A stretch of DNA of 64,000 nt from Diploscapter coronatus (lineage: Eukaryota; Nematoda; Chromadorea; Rhabditida; Rhabditidae): assembly GCA_964036155.1 (NCBI GenBank), contig OZ038422.1, positions 34,123,201 through 34,187,200 of the forward strand, given 5' to 3'. This document shows positions 44,812-56,898 of the stretch, piece by piece; the stretch's first letter is position 1; each line of letters opens with the position of its first letter. The translations under genes and the position numbers were made by a program. The notes below the pieces were generated by a model, which was not told where the DNA came from, did not search any database, and worked only from the letters and a program-made list of their open reading frames with translations.

Positions 44812-46235
44812 TTGCCTGCTGAATGATGCAATTGGTATAAGAATGGAGGTTTGGAAAATTCATACGGCTTGGGGGTAAACAAACTTGGCAAAGAACAAGA
44901 ATTATTAAACTCTTCAAGATGATGAAAATACGTGACTCATAAGAAATGATCAGAAGAGGTAAGTAAAGGAAAAAAATCAGAGGTTCGGCTTGATAAAATG
45001 ATATCAATCTAAGCCTACTGATTATGAGTCATCAGTGTCGAAGCGTAAAAACACGTTCGGCATTGATCAATGTCAATGTCATAGAATTGACCAAAGCTTC
45101 TCCCTTCGCAAAGGAAAACAGAATATTTTCCGTGTTTTCAAAAGAATATGGAAGAGATTTGTGAAAATGCCAAAAGGAATGGTGGGTGGGCTAATCTCCC
45201 GAACCAGAGCCAAGCAAAACGATCAAAGGATTGCAGAAGGAAGAAAGAAAGAAAGTGAGAAGAAAAGCTTTGAAAAGGAGGAGTGGCGCTGGAAAGCTGT
45301 GAAGAAATCTGTGGCCATGTCTGTGGCAGGTTTGATTCCGATCACAAAGGTGGGAAGAAATCGATATAGATGCATGATATGTGGATAATATGGCTGATAT
45401 ATGAGAAGTGCGATGCAAATGAAAGAATGATTGGAGGATCGGGAAGAAAGCAGAATAAGGCCTAGAAGAATAAGCAGAGGAAATGCAAACAACATGAAAC
45501 TGCCGAGATTGGTATTGTTGAATCGCAATACGTTCAAGGAAAAAATCATGCAAGATATTTTTTCTGGCGAATCTTACAATATCGAAAGTAGCCGAAAACT
45601 GATCTTCACATGTTGTGATAATTTGGTAACGTCGAAGATAGTATAAAGTGTTACAGTTTCACTCTAGTTTTAGCAAACTTCAAATTGAGTTGAAATGCAA
45701 TTGTTGAAGTTGGAATATCCATGCTTGCCATTGGACTATTGGATTGCAGTATGGACACATGGTTTTCTAATGATAGAAAACATAAGATCGAGAAGGGAAA
45801 AGGGAGAGGAATTGGCATGTTACAGGCAAACAAGGCAGATCTGAATGAACTGGTTCAGATTCAACTGGGAAACTGGGCGAAAGTGACATTCACAATTCGG
45901 GCGAAATATATGGTGTCTGGATTCGTAGCAACGAGAAATGTGCTTTAATGATGCATCTGTCGACCTGTTGCATTTCCTGTTCCAATTTACTTTTGGCTAC
46001 ATGAAAACATGGAAATTGTAAGTTCGCATGGATGAAAAATAGGAAACGGTTTATGATCTTATTTGCAGACGATATTTCGCTATGTCATAATGTGTTGTAA
46101 TCTCCAGATTGTTGTTACTTTCCAATGTTCATTGATTCAAATGCAATGCATTTATTATGGCACAATGAATGTAAGTAAGGCACTTGGTCTAGCGAATCTG
46201 TGAAATCTCTAACTATCCAATAAAAATCACGATCA
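44812..46235. other. Intergenic region without a supported gene
   Basis: The stretch 45035-45388 (+) is open for 117 codons and is lysine-rich, but has no domain, no splice context and purine-biased DNA that also opens the other strand. No other exon chain was seen. Confidence 0.4.
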
Positions 46236-48528
46236 TCATATTCGTCGGAGTAGTTCGAACTGAAAGTTGTAATTCTATTTTCCAGGTTTGACACCTGATA
46301 GAGGATGTGAACTTCCAAATTTCGTTCAAAAACTTTCTAAATTCTTCGAGAATGGAAGACGAAGACATTTTTCCCACAGGCATGATCTGTTTAAATAGGC
46401 ATACCTGTTGCGACACACTCCTGGGCATGGCTTGCGATTCGTCAATTCTGTCTTCGCCTTCGACTTCTTCTTCAATTCTATGCAGAGGGTATTTATTGCC
46501 TTCGACGTCCGACCCGTCAAGAATAATCGCTTCCCCGACTGCAATATTGTGATTAGAAGTTGACGTTTTTTTGTTTTTCGATTTGAGGCTATAGAATAGG
46601 GAAACGACCCTTCGATCTTGCATACTATTCTTTTGGTTGTAATCTTGTATGCTACCTGCAGAGTTGATGAGAATCGGTTCGAACGTGATCGCCCCACTGC
46701 CTGTATCGATGGTCTGCGAGCCAGCTGCAGACGAAATCACGTCGCTGTTGATGTAGAAACTGTCCGACAGGGAAGCTGTTGTGTCCACTGGGGAGCCTGT
46801 AAAAACGTTATTCAGAAATTATACTCCAAGGAGAATAAATTCAACTATGAAGAAAAAGAAGAGGCATTGCTTTTTTCTTCGACTATCTTAGCGTTCTTGG
46901 ATTGTTCATTAAGTTCTAGGCGTCCATATACACGCTTGTTGAAGAAAAGATTGAATTCTCTCAGGAGGATCTTTGTGAACGTCTCTTAAAATGACCCACC
47001 TGTGGAAGGATCACTGGCAAGGCTATGCGGTTGTTGAGGAGAGAGTCGATGAATTGACTCGATAGGGGCTGATGGAGGGGAATAGGTTGGAGCTGGCAAC
47101 TGAAACCGAACAAGTCACCGTCCATTCGCTCATAAACTCAAGACATAAGCTGCATAGCTGAATGGGCAACTTGGAAGCCTCAAACCCTCAACCCATGCGA
47201 AATGGTGTGAGAAAAGAATAGTTTTCTCTACCACCCTCCCCACCCTATTTCGCATGGTTTCAGGGCTTGAGGTTTCCAAATAGCCAGCCGAATGAAGGAA
47301 GGATAGCGCAAGCTCTCATTGGTCTAGCTGATAGACAGAGAAGTCTCGAAATTTTGCACGAATTTACTGCTTTTACTCTAACCTGAACTGCAGAGAATCC
47401 CGATGATTCTGACTGGAATTTTTCATTCAGAATTAAAAAATCGTATTGTTGTAATAAATGGTTAAGTTTTACTTGATATTCTGGAGGTTGTTGAGGTAGC
47501 GTTAGGTTGTAGCCGGAGTGATAGAAATAGAAACCACGAGGTGCGATCCTTCGGTCGGACAATAGGGAAACTGAGGTCTGGAAATTTCGATACCGAACTT
47601 CGAAATACTGTAAGGCATAGGATAGAGGTCCATGGACCATGGTCTTTCATTTTTCTATATCCGCTTTTAATGGCGAAACTCTATTGTTTAGTGCTTCACG
47701 AAAATCCAATCTTACCCTGTCAATAGACAGCAACTCCTTAGCATCCTCGTCGTCTTCGGGAATCTCCGGAATTGTCGCACAACTTCTCGTCCCTCCCTCA
47801 AAAGACGTTATTCGACTATCTGGAGTTCCTAATAGTGGTGGTCCGAGTGGAGGTCGATCTAAATCAGTTATGAGATAGATAAAAAAAAACATTCCCTTAC
47901 ATTTAGTAGATTTGGAAGAATTTAACGGGACGATGAGGGTCCCTGACAAAGGCCTTCTTGGTGGAGGAGGGGAATCAGATGAACTTCGTACGATATTTTT
48001 GAGAAGTTGGGGCTGAACTTCAACGTTTGACGACTGATTGAATTTCAGTCTACCTGCTGAGTGATTAAAGAATCCGATGCATTAGAAGCAGACGGAGTTG
48101 AAATTAGAGGCGTTAGTGAATCGAATTCATCCAATCGAGCTAGCATTAGTGAGAATAGGCCTTTCTGAAAGGATAGTAGTAGCTTTATATAATTTGCTTG
48201 AAAGCTATGCTGTTTGCCGGGAAATTTTAGACTCATTTTGATCGAACTTGTTGCGCTGATCAAACGAAGCGACAGTTCGTGTGTTGCAAAAGTCAGGAGA
48301 AAAGACGATAGAGGCAGAGGAAATTGCGTACTCGCTCTCTTCCCATTACCTCCCGCTAATTCTCCTTTTTCCGTGCATAGTCGTGACGCGCATTTCTCGC
48401 AAGGCGCTCTTTAGCATACGAACCATCACTTCATTTGGTCGATACAATACCTTGCTGCATAGAACTTCACTTCCCGCATACAGACATCCATCTCTTTTCT
48501 TCCTTCGCATTCTCGTACAACAGAACAT
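46236..48528 (-). CDS. Unrecognised Pro/Ser-rich protein
   Basis: 345 aa from nine exons: 48528-48451, 48164-48054, 48012-47901, 47858-47716, 47577-47383, 47099-47000, 46796-46656, 46538-46405, 46259-46236. Phases close, and the ATG follows a CCTTCAG acceptor by 15 bases. The N terminus is short, basic and cysteine-containing (MFCCTRMRRKKRDGCLY), then KGLFSLMLARLDEFDSLTPL. Most of the rest is low-complexity Ser/Pro/acidic: SDSPPPPRRPLSG, IPEIPEDDEDAKELL, PAPTYSPPSAPIESIHRL and RIEEEVEGEDRIDE. The most ordered-looking part is GFYFYHSGYNLTLPQQPPEY. Probably largely disordered, perhaps a scaffold or adaptor. No family was recognised. Intron 1 contains a family C palindrome and intron 5 a family B one. 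Confidence 0.6.
47163..47287. repeat. Palindromic repeat, family B
   Basis: GGGCAACTTGGAAGCCTCAA ... CACCCTATTTCGCATGGTTT ... CTTGAGGTTTCCAAATAGCC, with strong inverted pairing of the outer 30 bases. It sits in an intron of the Pro/Ser-rich gene. Relative of 62349-62472 and 6477-6603. Confidence 0.75.
48257..48452. repeat. Palindromic repeat, family C, in intron 1 of the Pro/Ser-rich gene
   Basis: Ends GATCAAACGAAGCGACA and, inverted, CACTTCATTTGGTCGATAC; interior GAGGCAGAGGAAATTGCGTA and CGTGACGCGCATTT as in 24165-24333. Its right end lies only a few bases from the splice donor AAG|GTATTG of exon 1. Confidence 0.7.
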
Positions 48529-51509
48529 GGCTGGGCACGAAATCTGAAGGTTGAAAAATTAGAACGTTATTGGTAAGCAGAGGAGGGTTTCTGAATTTCA
48601 TTGACCTAAACTACGGAAATCCGTGTTTTAAGATGAAAAACATTGAAATCAGAACTCGTATGACAACCCACGATGTTTTAATGGAAGTAAAATTAGGAAA
48701 AATGAGCAGGAAGCATGAAAATCGATGCTTGTTTCTCATGAAACAGACATGTGAAAGGGTGGTGCTTCATAAGCACCGCGGCACCAGACCAAATGAGCCT
48801 GCGGGTCATTTCCGAGGCTCGTAGAAATGGAAGGCAAAAACGAGGGTAGTTAATTACAAAATAACGAGAACTTATTGGGCTCACTGGGAAAACATCAGAT
48901 GCGAGTATGAATTTTTCGCTAATTAAAACCTTAGGCATCGCAATTATTGAATTTCCGTTTTTATAGAGGATAATTCTTACATTATCGTGAAGATCGTTCA
49001 GGTCTCAATTCAATATTATTTGAGAAAAGATAGCTTTTACGCAAAAAAAAAGAGTTCTGCTTTAACAGTTGAGAATCAAAAATTGACTCTCTGACTTTTC
49101 CTAGAATTAATTTAGTTCTCAAGCGAAGATTATTATTGGGAAAAAGAAATAGTTAATGATTTGAAAAATAAGGTGTAATTCACTTCATAAAAATGAGTCC
49201 GAAAGATGGCTTTTCCATGAAAGAGCCATATCCAAACCAGTCAGTTCGACCCTTTATCCCTTTATCTTCTCTGCTCTCCTTTGTTTCAGTTTCCAGAGAT
49301 TTGCCTTTCGCCTTCTCTCCCTCTCATCTCTCATCAATTTGTCGATGGGCATTGATGTGCGTGTGTTTTTTGACTGCCAACCGACTGGACGACTCCCCCG
49401 AGAAATGCCGCAAAACGCCTTGCAGAAGGCACAAATCGAAGCGCCACCAAATTTGTGCAGAAAAAAGTGAAAATTTGCAAAATATACCTATTTTTTTTTA
49501 GAAATTTATGACTTTGCAAGATGATGCTTTACATAACGCACAAACCGAAGCACTGCCATATTTATGCAGAAGGTAGGAAGATTTGTAAAGTTTACTTTTT
49601 TTTTTTTTTAAATGGGTGAATTTTACAAAACGCAATCATTATAAGATCATATGATAGGACTTACCAGAAAGCATATTATTGCAGAAACGAGAAAACATAA
49701 ACTAAGTAAGGTGCCTCTGGATAGTAACAAATCGGATGCCAGGTTGTCGATGGAGGTCCATACATTTGCAAAGATGGAATCAATCTGGTCTGATGAATTG
49801 AACGATGCCATTTTTGATCGAGGTTGGTTGATCGGAATCCTCTATTTTGACGCTAAGTTTCACATCCTTTTGAAAATTTAGGGATAAAGTGAAGATCGAT
49901 TTTGAAAAGTGCGAAAGGATGATTAACCTTCGAATAACTTTGATAAGTTTTCTAAAAACCGATAAAATCAAGATCAGCTTTGTAAGGATATGAATGGATG
50001 AGGATGAGTTGTTCTTGAAAGAAAGAGTTATATGAGAATAAAGGTGCTTGTAGAAGAAACAGGATTGACTTTAGTGATACTTTTGAAATAGGTCTAAAAA
50101 TGGGATAAGATGAAGATCAGATTTGTAGGGATAAAGAGATGAAGCTGAATTTGTTCAGGATGAAGTGAAGAAGTCAAAGACAAGGAGAAATAGAGGAAAT
50201 GACTTCCGACAGCAGGACTTCGGGACTGCGGAAGGGAGCAGAGAGAAGTAGAGCAGAGGCAGGAGCAAAGGACAAAGACATGTCTGAATTACTAATGAGA
50301 CGCGAATTTGGGGATGAAAGGGGATGAAGCCAGATGATGGAGGATCAAAACTTCTGTAGGTTTAATCCAGAAATTGATCTTCGTCGAATTTTCGGGTCTG
50401 TCAAGAAGTTCTTGGAATTCGAAATTAGTATTTTCCAATGTATATCTGTCGATGGATGTAATGAACGCAATCTTGAAGTTAGATCCATGCTAAGTTTATG
50501 GATTGCGTGTGTCTTTTTGCCGTAAGAAGTGAAAAAGAAAAATAGCATTTTTCTTATTTTATGACTTTCGAAAGCCCTCGTCTAAACTTCGTGAAGATCT
50601 GATTGTCAATGTAGACATCGTATGCAACAGAACCTTCGTACCGATCTAAGAATCTTAAAGAATTGTAAAACTTTATAATCAAAAAAAAAGTCCACAGAGC
50701 GCACATTATGAAATCGAAATTTGTGCCTGCCTCAGGAAAGAATTTGCCACTGAGATTTCGGATTTGGAGAAATTGAGAAATATGATCGGACGGGGCGGAA
50801 TTCTCACGTGCATTGGCATTGGCATTGGCACTGAATCCTCTCCGTTCTCCCTCCTGCCCCACTCCTAGAAATCTAGAAATGTCCACATTTGTCCATCCCT
50901 CGAGAGGGGCACGAAACAAACCAATTGATGCGGTGATAGAGCGTAGGAATTCGAGAGAGAAAAAAGCAAGACAAAAGGCAGGGCTTATGAGAGATATCGA
51001 GACATTTTAGAAGTTGAGCCCGGACACACAATCGAATTGGGGAAAGAAGGAATGCCAGTCAATTTGAATGCCCAATGCAGAGCGGAATTGGTATTCTGAT
51101 GGACAAAAGATAAGTAAGCGAGTTGAGACAGGCAAATTATTGCAATTCAGGAAAGAAAAGTAAAGAAGAATTTTGGAAAGACACGAAATGAAACGCTAAT
51201 GAAGAAAATAAGGAAAAAATGCATTTTATTCTGTCGGTTTTCCTTTGATCTTCCGTTATTTTATCATTCTCTCCTTCATACTGATTTTTTAATTTTCATT
51301 TTTCATTTTTTCCACTCTATCTTTCCGAGTTGTCTATGACTTTTCTTCGTTTTTATTCACTCGTTTGTCTTGTTCTTTCTCGCCCTCTACAGCAGACTGA
51401 CTCTTTCTAAAAGAGCGGTTGACATTTACTCGCTTTTTATCGCGCCATTTTGTGATTTTTGAATTCTCGATTTAAATTTTTTCGATTGAATTTTTCAGAC
51501 AGCGTTTCA
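48529..51509. other. Intergenic region; purine-rich degenerate repeats at 49880-50180
   Basis: The motif GATAAARTSAAGATCAGMTT, with variants, recurs near 49882, 49961 and 50104. Two minus-strand open frames (50919-50554, 50548-50345) lack ATG or splice support and show no domain. No supported gene. Confidence 0.4.
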
Positions 51510-54500
51510 ATGCCGCCGACGCCAAAGAAGGTCAAGAATTCGCCAGGATACAATCCGAAAGATCGAATTAGGAAGCATTTGAAGAGGAAGAGCAGGTCGG
51601 TTAGAAAACAAATCAAATAATTAATTAAGAGAATGAATTTTATAAAAGTGACTTCTTGGAATTGTTACCGCCTGACCACCGTCACCTGATAGATTTATCA
51701 TCTTGTTCGGTTTTTTTCCTTAAGGCTTATGCTTCCTAATCCAAATTAGCCTTAAACTCAATGACAAAATAAAAAAGTCTAAAGTGGATTTGAAAGTTTC
51801 GAATGAATTGAACTAAAAATTATTTCAGCAGTCGATGTATCGCTCCTGACTTGGAGAACTCGATTTCGCACCCACCCGACTGGGCTACCGCTACCGTCAG
51901 TTGTCCTTCTACTTTCAATGTATGTTTTATTTTTTTTCAAAACCACCAACGATTTTTAAAATTAATTTTCAATTATGGAAATTACAAAAATATGAAAAAA
52001 AAAAAAACCTTTTTCATAATTCACAATTTCCCGTTCAGGAAACTCCCTCTTCCGTCGCGAAACGCAGTCGTCTGTCTGGCGAATCATCAGTCTCGTTCGC
52101 CCTGGATTTCGATGACTCGAATGCCTGTGACGGCACTGGGCTGTCCGAGTCCATCCTCTCACCACTCGTAAATTCGTTCCAGTCCACTTCTGCCAGGACT
52201 CCTCGTCAAGTCCACAACTTCAACCGATTCTTCAGCCTCGACATGGTATATGCCAAAACTCGTACATTTTTTCCAACGATATTTTAAATTTCTAAAAGGA
52301 TGGCTTCAACTTCACCCCATTTCATTTTAGACAATATGGAAAATGAAACTTCACATTCTCATGCTAGAGGAAGAGTAAATTTGAAAAGTGAAGATGTATA
52401 TGCTAATTTTATACTTTTATTTATTTTGAGAGTTCCGATGGCCATCCCTCGATGCCGCTCGACTTCTCCCATTTCAACGCGTCTAAACTGCACGAGTCCG
52501 AGCAGACGGAGCACGAATCGCTTCCGAAAGATGCCCGTCTTGGCTGCAAACTGAGAATCATCTCCAAGACGCCATTTCCCTGCGTTCCTGCCGTGCGGTC
52601 CGCCACAAGTAGGAGGCATTTTCACCCTTTTATGCTTCATATCCGTCCTCATCTTACTTCCTGTATATTTACCAACGGCTGTATTTGTCAAGGATTTTTT
52701 TTTTTATTTCTCTCCCCATTTTCTACTCTCCCTATTCGTTGACAAATATATAGCCGTTGACGTTGATCAGCCTTTTACAAGCACAGAATTCCATACATTC
52801 GTGGGTGTACCACAACCATTTTCTGCACAATTGTGACGGTTTTTTTTATTATTCAGAAGTAGTTGTGGAATATAGGAGGAAAAATGTTACATATCGAAGA
52901 AAATCTTGAATTCTAGCCGAAGTTAACATTCACACGAGCGGTTTGGAGAGGTTCAATGGAATTCAGCTGGCGCTAGGAAGCGGCAGGATTCATGAGGTAA
53001 TGTTTTCTTTATTCTAAATTAAGCTATTTTCAATAGAATTTATCAATTCCATCCCTGCTTCTCCCTTGTCCTCACAAAATTTGATCTTCGATTTTTTTTA
53101 AATTTAAAAATTGTTGATTTTCCATTTTTAGACCTCATCTGACCCCCTGACCTATCTCGAGGCGGCGTGTGTCTATTTCCAATTCCCGTATTTCCCGTGG
53201 CTGTCGATGTTTCCCCGTTGCGAGACGTTCCTGAAGAATTGCCCTGAACTCGGTCCGAACTTGCTACCGAACACGGCAACAGATGCAGTCAATAGACAGT
53301 GGGTCGGCTGTTTCGAGCAGCTCTTCTCTACCTGGAAAAAGGGTAGCAGGAAGGAGTTCTATGTGGCATGCCCCAATTTCACCGTCCTATTCACCAAAAA
53401 TGTCGATGAGACAGGTTGGTTTGGATTTTTCGAATATTGAAAAAGCTGATAGTTTTGTAACAACACGATGTTTGCCCGTTACAAATGAATAGCAAAGATA
53501 TCAGCTTTCCTGTCAACTTACACTTTACCATTCGTATTACAAAACGTCTTGCTTCTGCATGAAATATCCTATAATCTAAGATAATATTTGAAGGAAAAGT
53601 GAATCGATTTCAGAACCAACCGAGGACTCAGCCTCTTGTTTCCAGACTCGCTGCGGCATGAAGCATTTGGCGATTATGTCGCAGACGACCTCCAGTCTAA
53701 GGGAATTCCTCAAAACTGAAGGTTCTTTTCTAATTTTTGGTGCAAAGTACTTTTGTCCCAAAGCGGTAGAAATGAATAGAAATGAAAATAGCGAAGAGGA
53801 GAACAAAAGAGATGATAGCGCTCAAAACAAAACTACTTGAATCCTTCATTTTTGTTAAATTTCTAAATTCACATTTCAGGAGTGGAATTCGAAATTTGTG
53901 CGCAGAAGAAGACGAAAAAGCCGCCCACCAATTTTGTCAACTTCAAAGGTTTGAAAATAATTTCGGACGAAAAAAATGACAAATTGGGTTTCAGTGGATG
54001 AGAATTCCGTGAGCAACGACACGAACACTTCGGCTCCGCCTGAAGAGAACAAGGAGAACAACACGAATGAGGAAGAGTTTGTCAGGTAAGATACAAATTT
54101 GCATTCTTTTGAGAAATATTAATAGGCAAAATTATATTATCTTCTTCTTAAATTTTGTAAAGAAACTCGGCAACAGAAATTACAAAAAAAAAAATAAAGC
54201 GATGAAATTGCATTGGGAAAACGAATTCAAAGATTTTGCCTATTCAGCTAGATTATTTCGAAAGTTTTTGATTTGAAGATTTGCTGAATGAAAATCTTTC
54301 TTTTTTTCCAAAAACGAACTTTTCAGCCCGAAAAAGCGCACTGACGACGTCTGGCTGAATGACATAGGCATATCTCCGAATAACGCCGCCAAATTGAAAA
54401 AGAAACTCTTCAGGTTTTTCTTAAATTTCTTTTTTCAAGAAGAATACAAAATTCAGAAAGGCCAAGAGTTCTACGACCAGTTTGAAGAAGTTGGACAATG

Positions 54501-55618
54501 AGGAGAATGAACTGATTGCTTCGATTGTTGTCAAGGCAAATTTTGAAATTCAAGAAAAAATTTAAGAGACATGAAAATTACTATGACAAAATTTTTAAAG
54601 GACTTTTTTACTTTTCATATTTTAGGAACAACATTTTTTCAATTCTAGGGCTCCTCAGTGCAGACCCTCTACAACATCCTGCAGACCTCGAAGATTGTCC
54701 GTCCGATTGCCGGAGTCCATGCAAATCTGCCTCCGACTCTTATCGCCGCACAGCCTTTCGTCTTTTCGCATATGCTCTCTTTGAAGGTAAACTCATTAAG
54801 AAATAGACAGTTCCTTGTAGTTTCCACCAGGGATGTGCGGAATTTCGATTCCGGTAGTTCTGGGCCTCGGAATTCTGATTGCGATTCCGAATCTTTCAAA
54901 ATTCAAACTCCACACACCCCTGGTTTCCACCCTTTTGTGAAAAATAACCAGAAAAAAAACGATTTAAAAAAATCAAATAAAAGGGTAAATTTGAACAATG
55001 TTCGAAATACAAGAGATCAAGAAAATTGAGATTGTGCCTTTTTTCCTGAAAAAATTCGTCTTTCAAAATCTAAAATACATTTTTCTGTTATCGCATTTAT
55101 GTTTAATTTTGAAAAATAAGATTTCAGAAAAGTTCGTCTGTGATCAAACGGGAAAAGGATTCTGACTATGTAGTGGAGTTGAGTGGAGGCCCTGTAATGC
55201 CACAGCATGTTGAAATGGTAAGACACTTTATTACTTTGTCAGAAAAACATCATTTTATAGTCGGATAGAAAAATAGCATTTACACTAACTTTCCTACAAG
55301 ACATCATTTTTCTTCTACTGATAAAGTTTAATTTACATCTACTGACTTTGAAGGAGAAAGATCTTTCATCCTATGATTTTTTTCAGAAAAAAAACTCAAT
55401 TCCTGCTCCAACTTGTAAACTTTTAGAGTTTTCATTTGTTCAATAATCTAAAAGAATATTTTCAGGCCTACGAATTCGTGAAGAGTTGCAATTTGAAAGA
55501 GGCGACAATTCGAGTGACGGAGAGACAGACGAACCAGGGACTCAACAACTACCTCGACGAGTGCTGCGATTGGAATCTGCTCAAACTGGAGCACGGCAAA
55601 ATCTACGCCCAGACATAA
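51510..55618 (+). CDS. DONSON: DONSON (downstream neighbour of SON) replication factor
   Basis: 579 aa from 14 exons: 51510-51595, 51829-51919, 52039-52245, 52431-52608, 52917-52996, 53132-53414, 53614-53721, 53880-53948, 53995-54085, 54327-54413, 54457-54535, 54649-54786, 55128-55217, 55466-55618; phases close. DONSON helps load GINS onto MCM and build the CMG helicase at origins. Basic N terminus and Ser-rich linker, then the conserved core: LTYLEAACVYFQFPYFPW, FSTWKKGSRKEFYVACPNFT/VLF, TSSLREFLKTEGVEFEI, an acidic insert, then VVKGSSVQTLYNILQTSK, GVHANLPPTLIAAQPF and YVVELSGGPVMPQHVEM, all matching DONSON. Human protein 566 aa. The start follows TTTTTCAG by 11 bases. Intron 11 uses a GC donor (AAG|GCAAAT). 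C. elegans equivalent dnsn-1. Nuclear. Confidence 0.9.
52657..52763. repeat. Family A palindrome in DONSON intron 4
   Basis: CTTCCTGTATATTTACCAAC then GGCTGTATTTGTCAAGG at the left; TTCGTTGACAAATATATAGC then CGTTGACG at the right. Confidence 0.7.
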
Positions 55619-56898
55619 ACAGGGCTTAAGTCCAGATCTCTATTGTGCGGACCCTCTTAAAGCCAAAATATTCCACCAAACGTCTTATTGCGGATCCCTT
55701 CTCCTATAACTTTCGTTATTGCTAAAAGTCTGTCTACGCCACTACATGTTTATTCCTATTGAACTTAAACAGATTTAGGGATTTTCGGAAAGTTCAAAGT
55801 CATTTTTATCAGAAACACGTTTCATTCAGACTATATGAACTTTTCAAGAATTCACATATTTTCGAATTTTTTGAAAGCTCATGCAGTTTTTATTCCCCCA
55901 GTTATTTTCTTAAAAAAACCGCATGAACTACAAAAACGTTGTCACTTTGGCTTACTGTAAGGGTCATCTTTATCTTTATAAAACATGCACCAGAAGTTCG
56001 CAAAATACTGATGACTTTACAGTAAATCTCCCCCCATTCTGTCTGTAAATTTTCGTATTTATTTGGATTTTTCAGAAAAGAAAAGGAGTTTTCTTGCAAG
56101 ATCGAATGTTCCGAAGGGAAAAGCTTTGCAAATTAGCTGGAATACCTTGTGCGATTGAATATAAACAGGCTGAAATGCTTGTTCGTGTGTCTGTACCCGT
56201 CCATGACAGTTTATGAATCTGAGATTTCCCACTCGCAAACCGGTCCCTCTTTGTCTATGCCTTTGGCAGATTCTCCTCGTTCTTTTTCTCTCTCCAATGT
56301 ACTCTATTTCTTATTTATCTCTTTCTTTTCATTCTCTTATTTTCTCGTTATCTCTTTCATTTCTTTCTTTGCACTCTCTCCAATGCTTTCTGTCTTTCAT
56401 TTATTTCCTTCTCTGCGCTCTCTAAATTTCACGTTGTCTCCGGTCCCCTCTGCGTACACTGCACTCTCTTTCCAACGCATTTCTCCTCTTCTATCGAACA
56501 CGTCAGCGAATTTTCCCCATATCTTCAGCTGATTTTCCCCTTTTTCGGATTTTTCTTCATTTTATCTTATCAGTCATTTTTCGGACCGCTAGCATTTTCA
56601 CCGACTTGTCACAGTGAAATTTGTAAATCACATGGGATTTTCGGAAAAAAAGTAGAAATAAACAAAGTGTAATTTGCGATTGGGACTGATAAGTTGATAA
56701 GTCGATCGAAATATACCTTCATTCATCCAACCTTATCACTGGTTTTTTTCTGTTATCACTGATTAGTTTGTGATTGATTTGCGTCTGATTTGACTAAAAA
56801 TCAATTGAAGAAATCGATCTTTCCACGCGACTTCCAAATTTTACTGGATTAATTTTTATCGATTTTAGGCTGATTGAAGCAGAAAATCAATCCGGAAA
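55619..56898. other. Intergenic region DONSON to ARFGAP
   Basis: AT-rich with a pyrimidine tract at 56270-56470 that gives long but low-complexity frames. A GATTTTAG acceptor about 31 bases before the ARFGAP start is a likely trans-splice site. The gap (1.28 kb) is too long for a standard operon junction. Confidence 0.45.

Noticed and set aside
45035..45388. 117-codon plus-strand open frame, lysine-rich
   Set aside because: No domain or splice signals, and the opposite strand is equally open; base composition explains it.
50345..50919. Two consecutive minus-strand open frames, one with a hydrophobic segment and an Ala-Asn repeat
   Set aside because: The longer one has no ATG at its start and no acceptor linking it to another exon; left as unsupported.
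56149..56532. 127-codon plus-strand open frame
   Set aside because: Pyrimidine tract coding Ser/Phe/Leu repeats; no domain; likely promoter-proximal low-complexity DNA.
55619..56898. DONSON and ARFGAP as an operon
   Set aside because: The 1.28 kb gap is much larger than the spacings in the NUP54 cluster and no intercistronic signals were seen.
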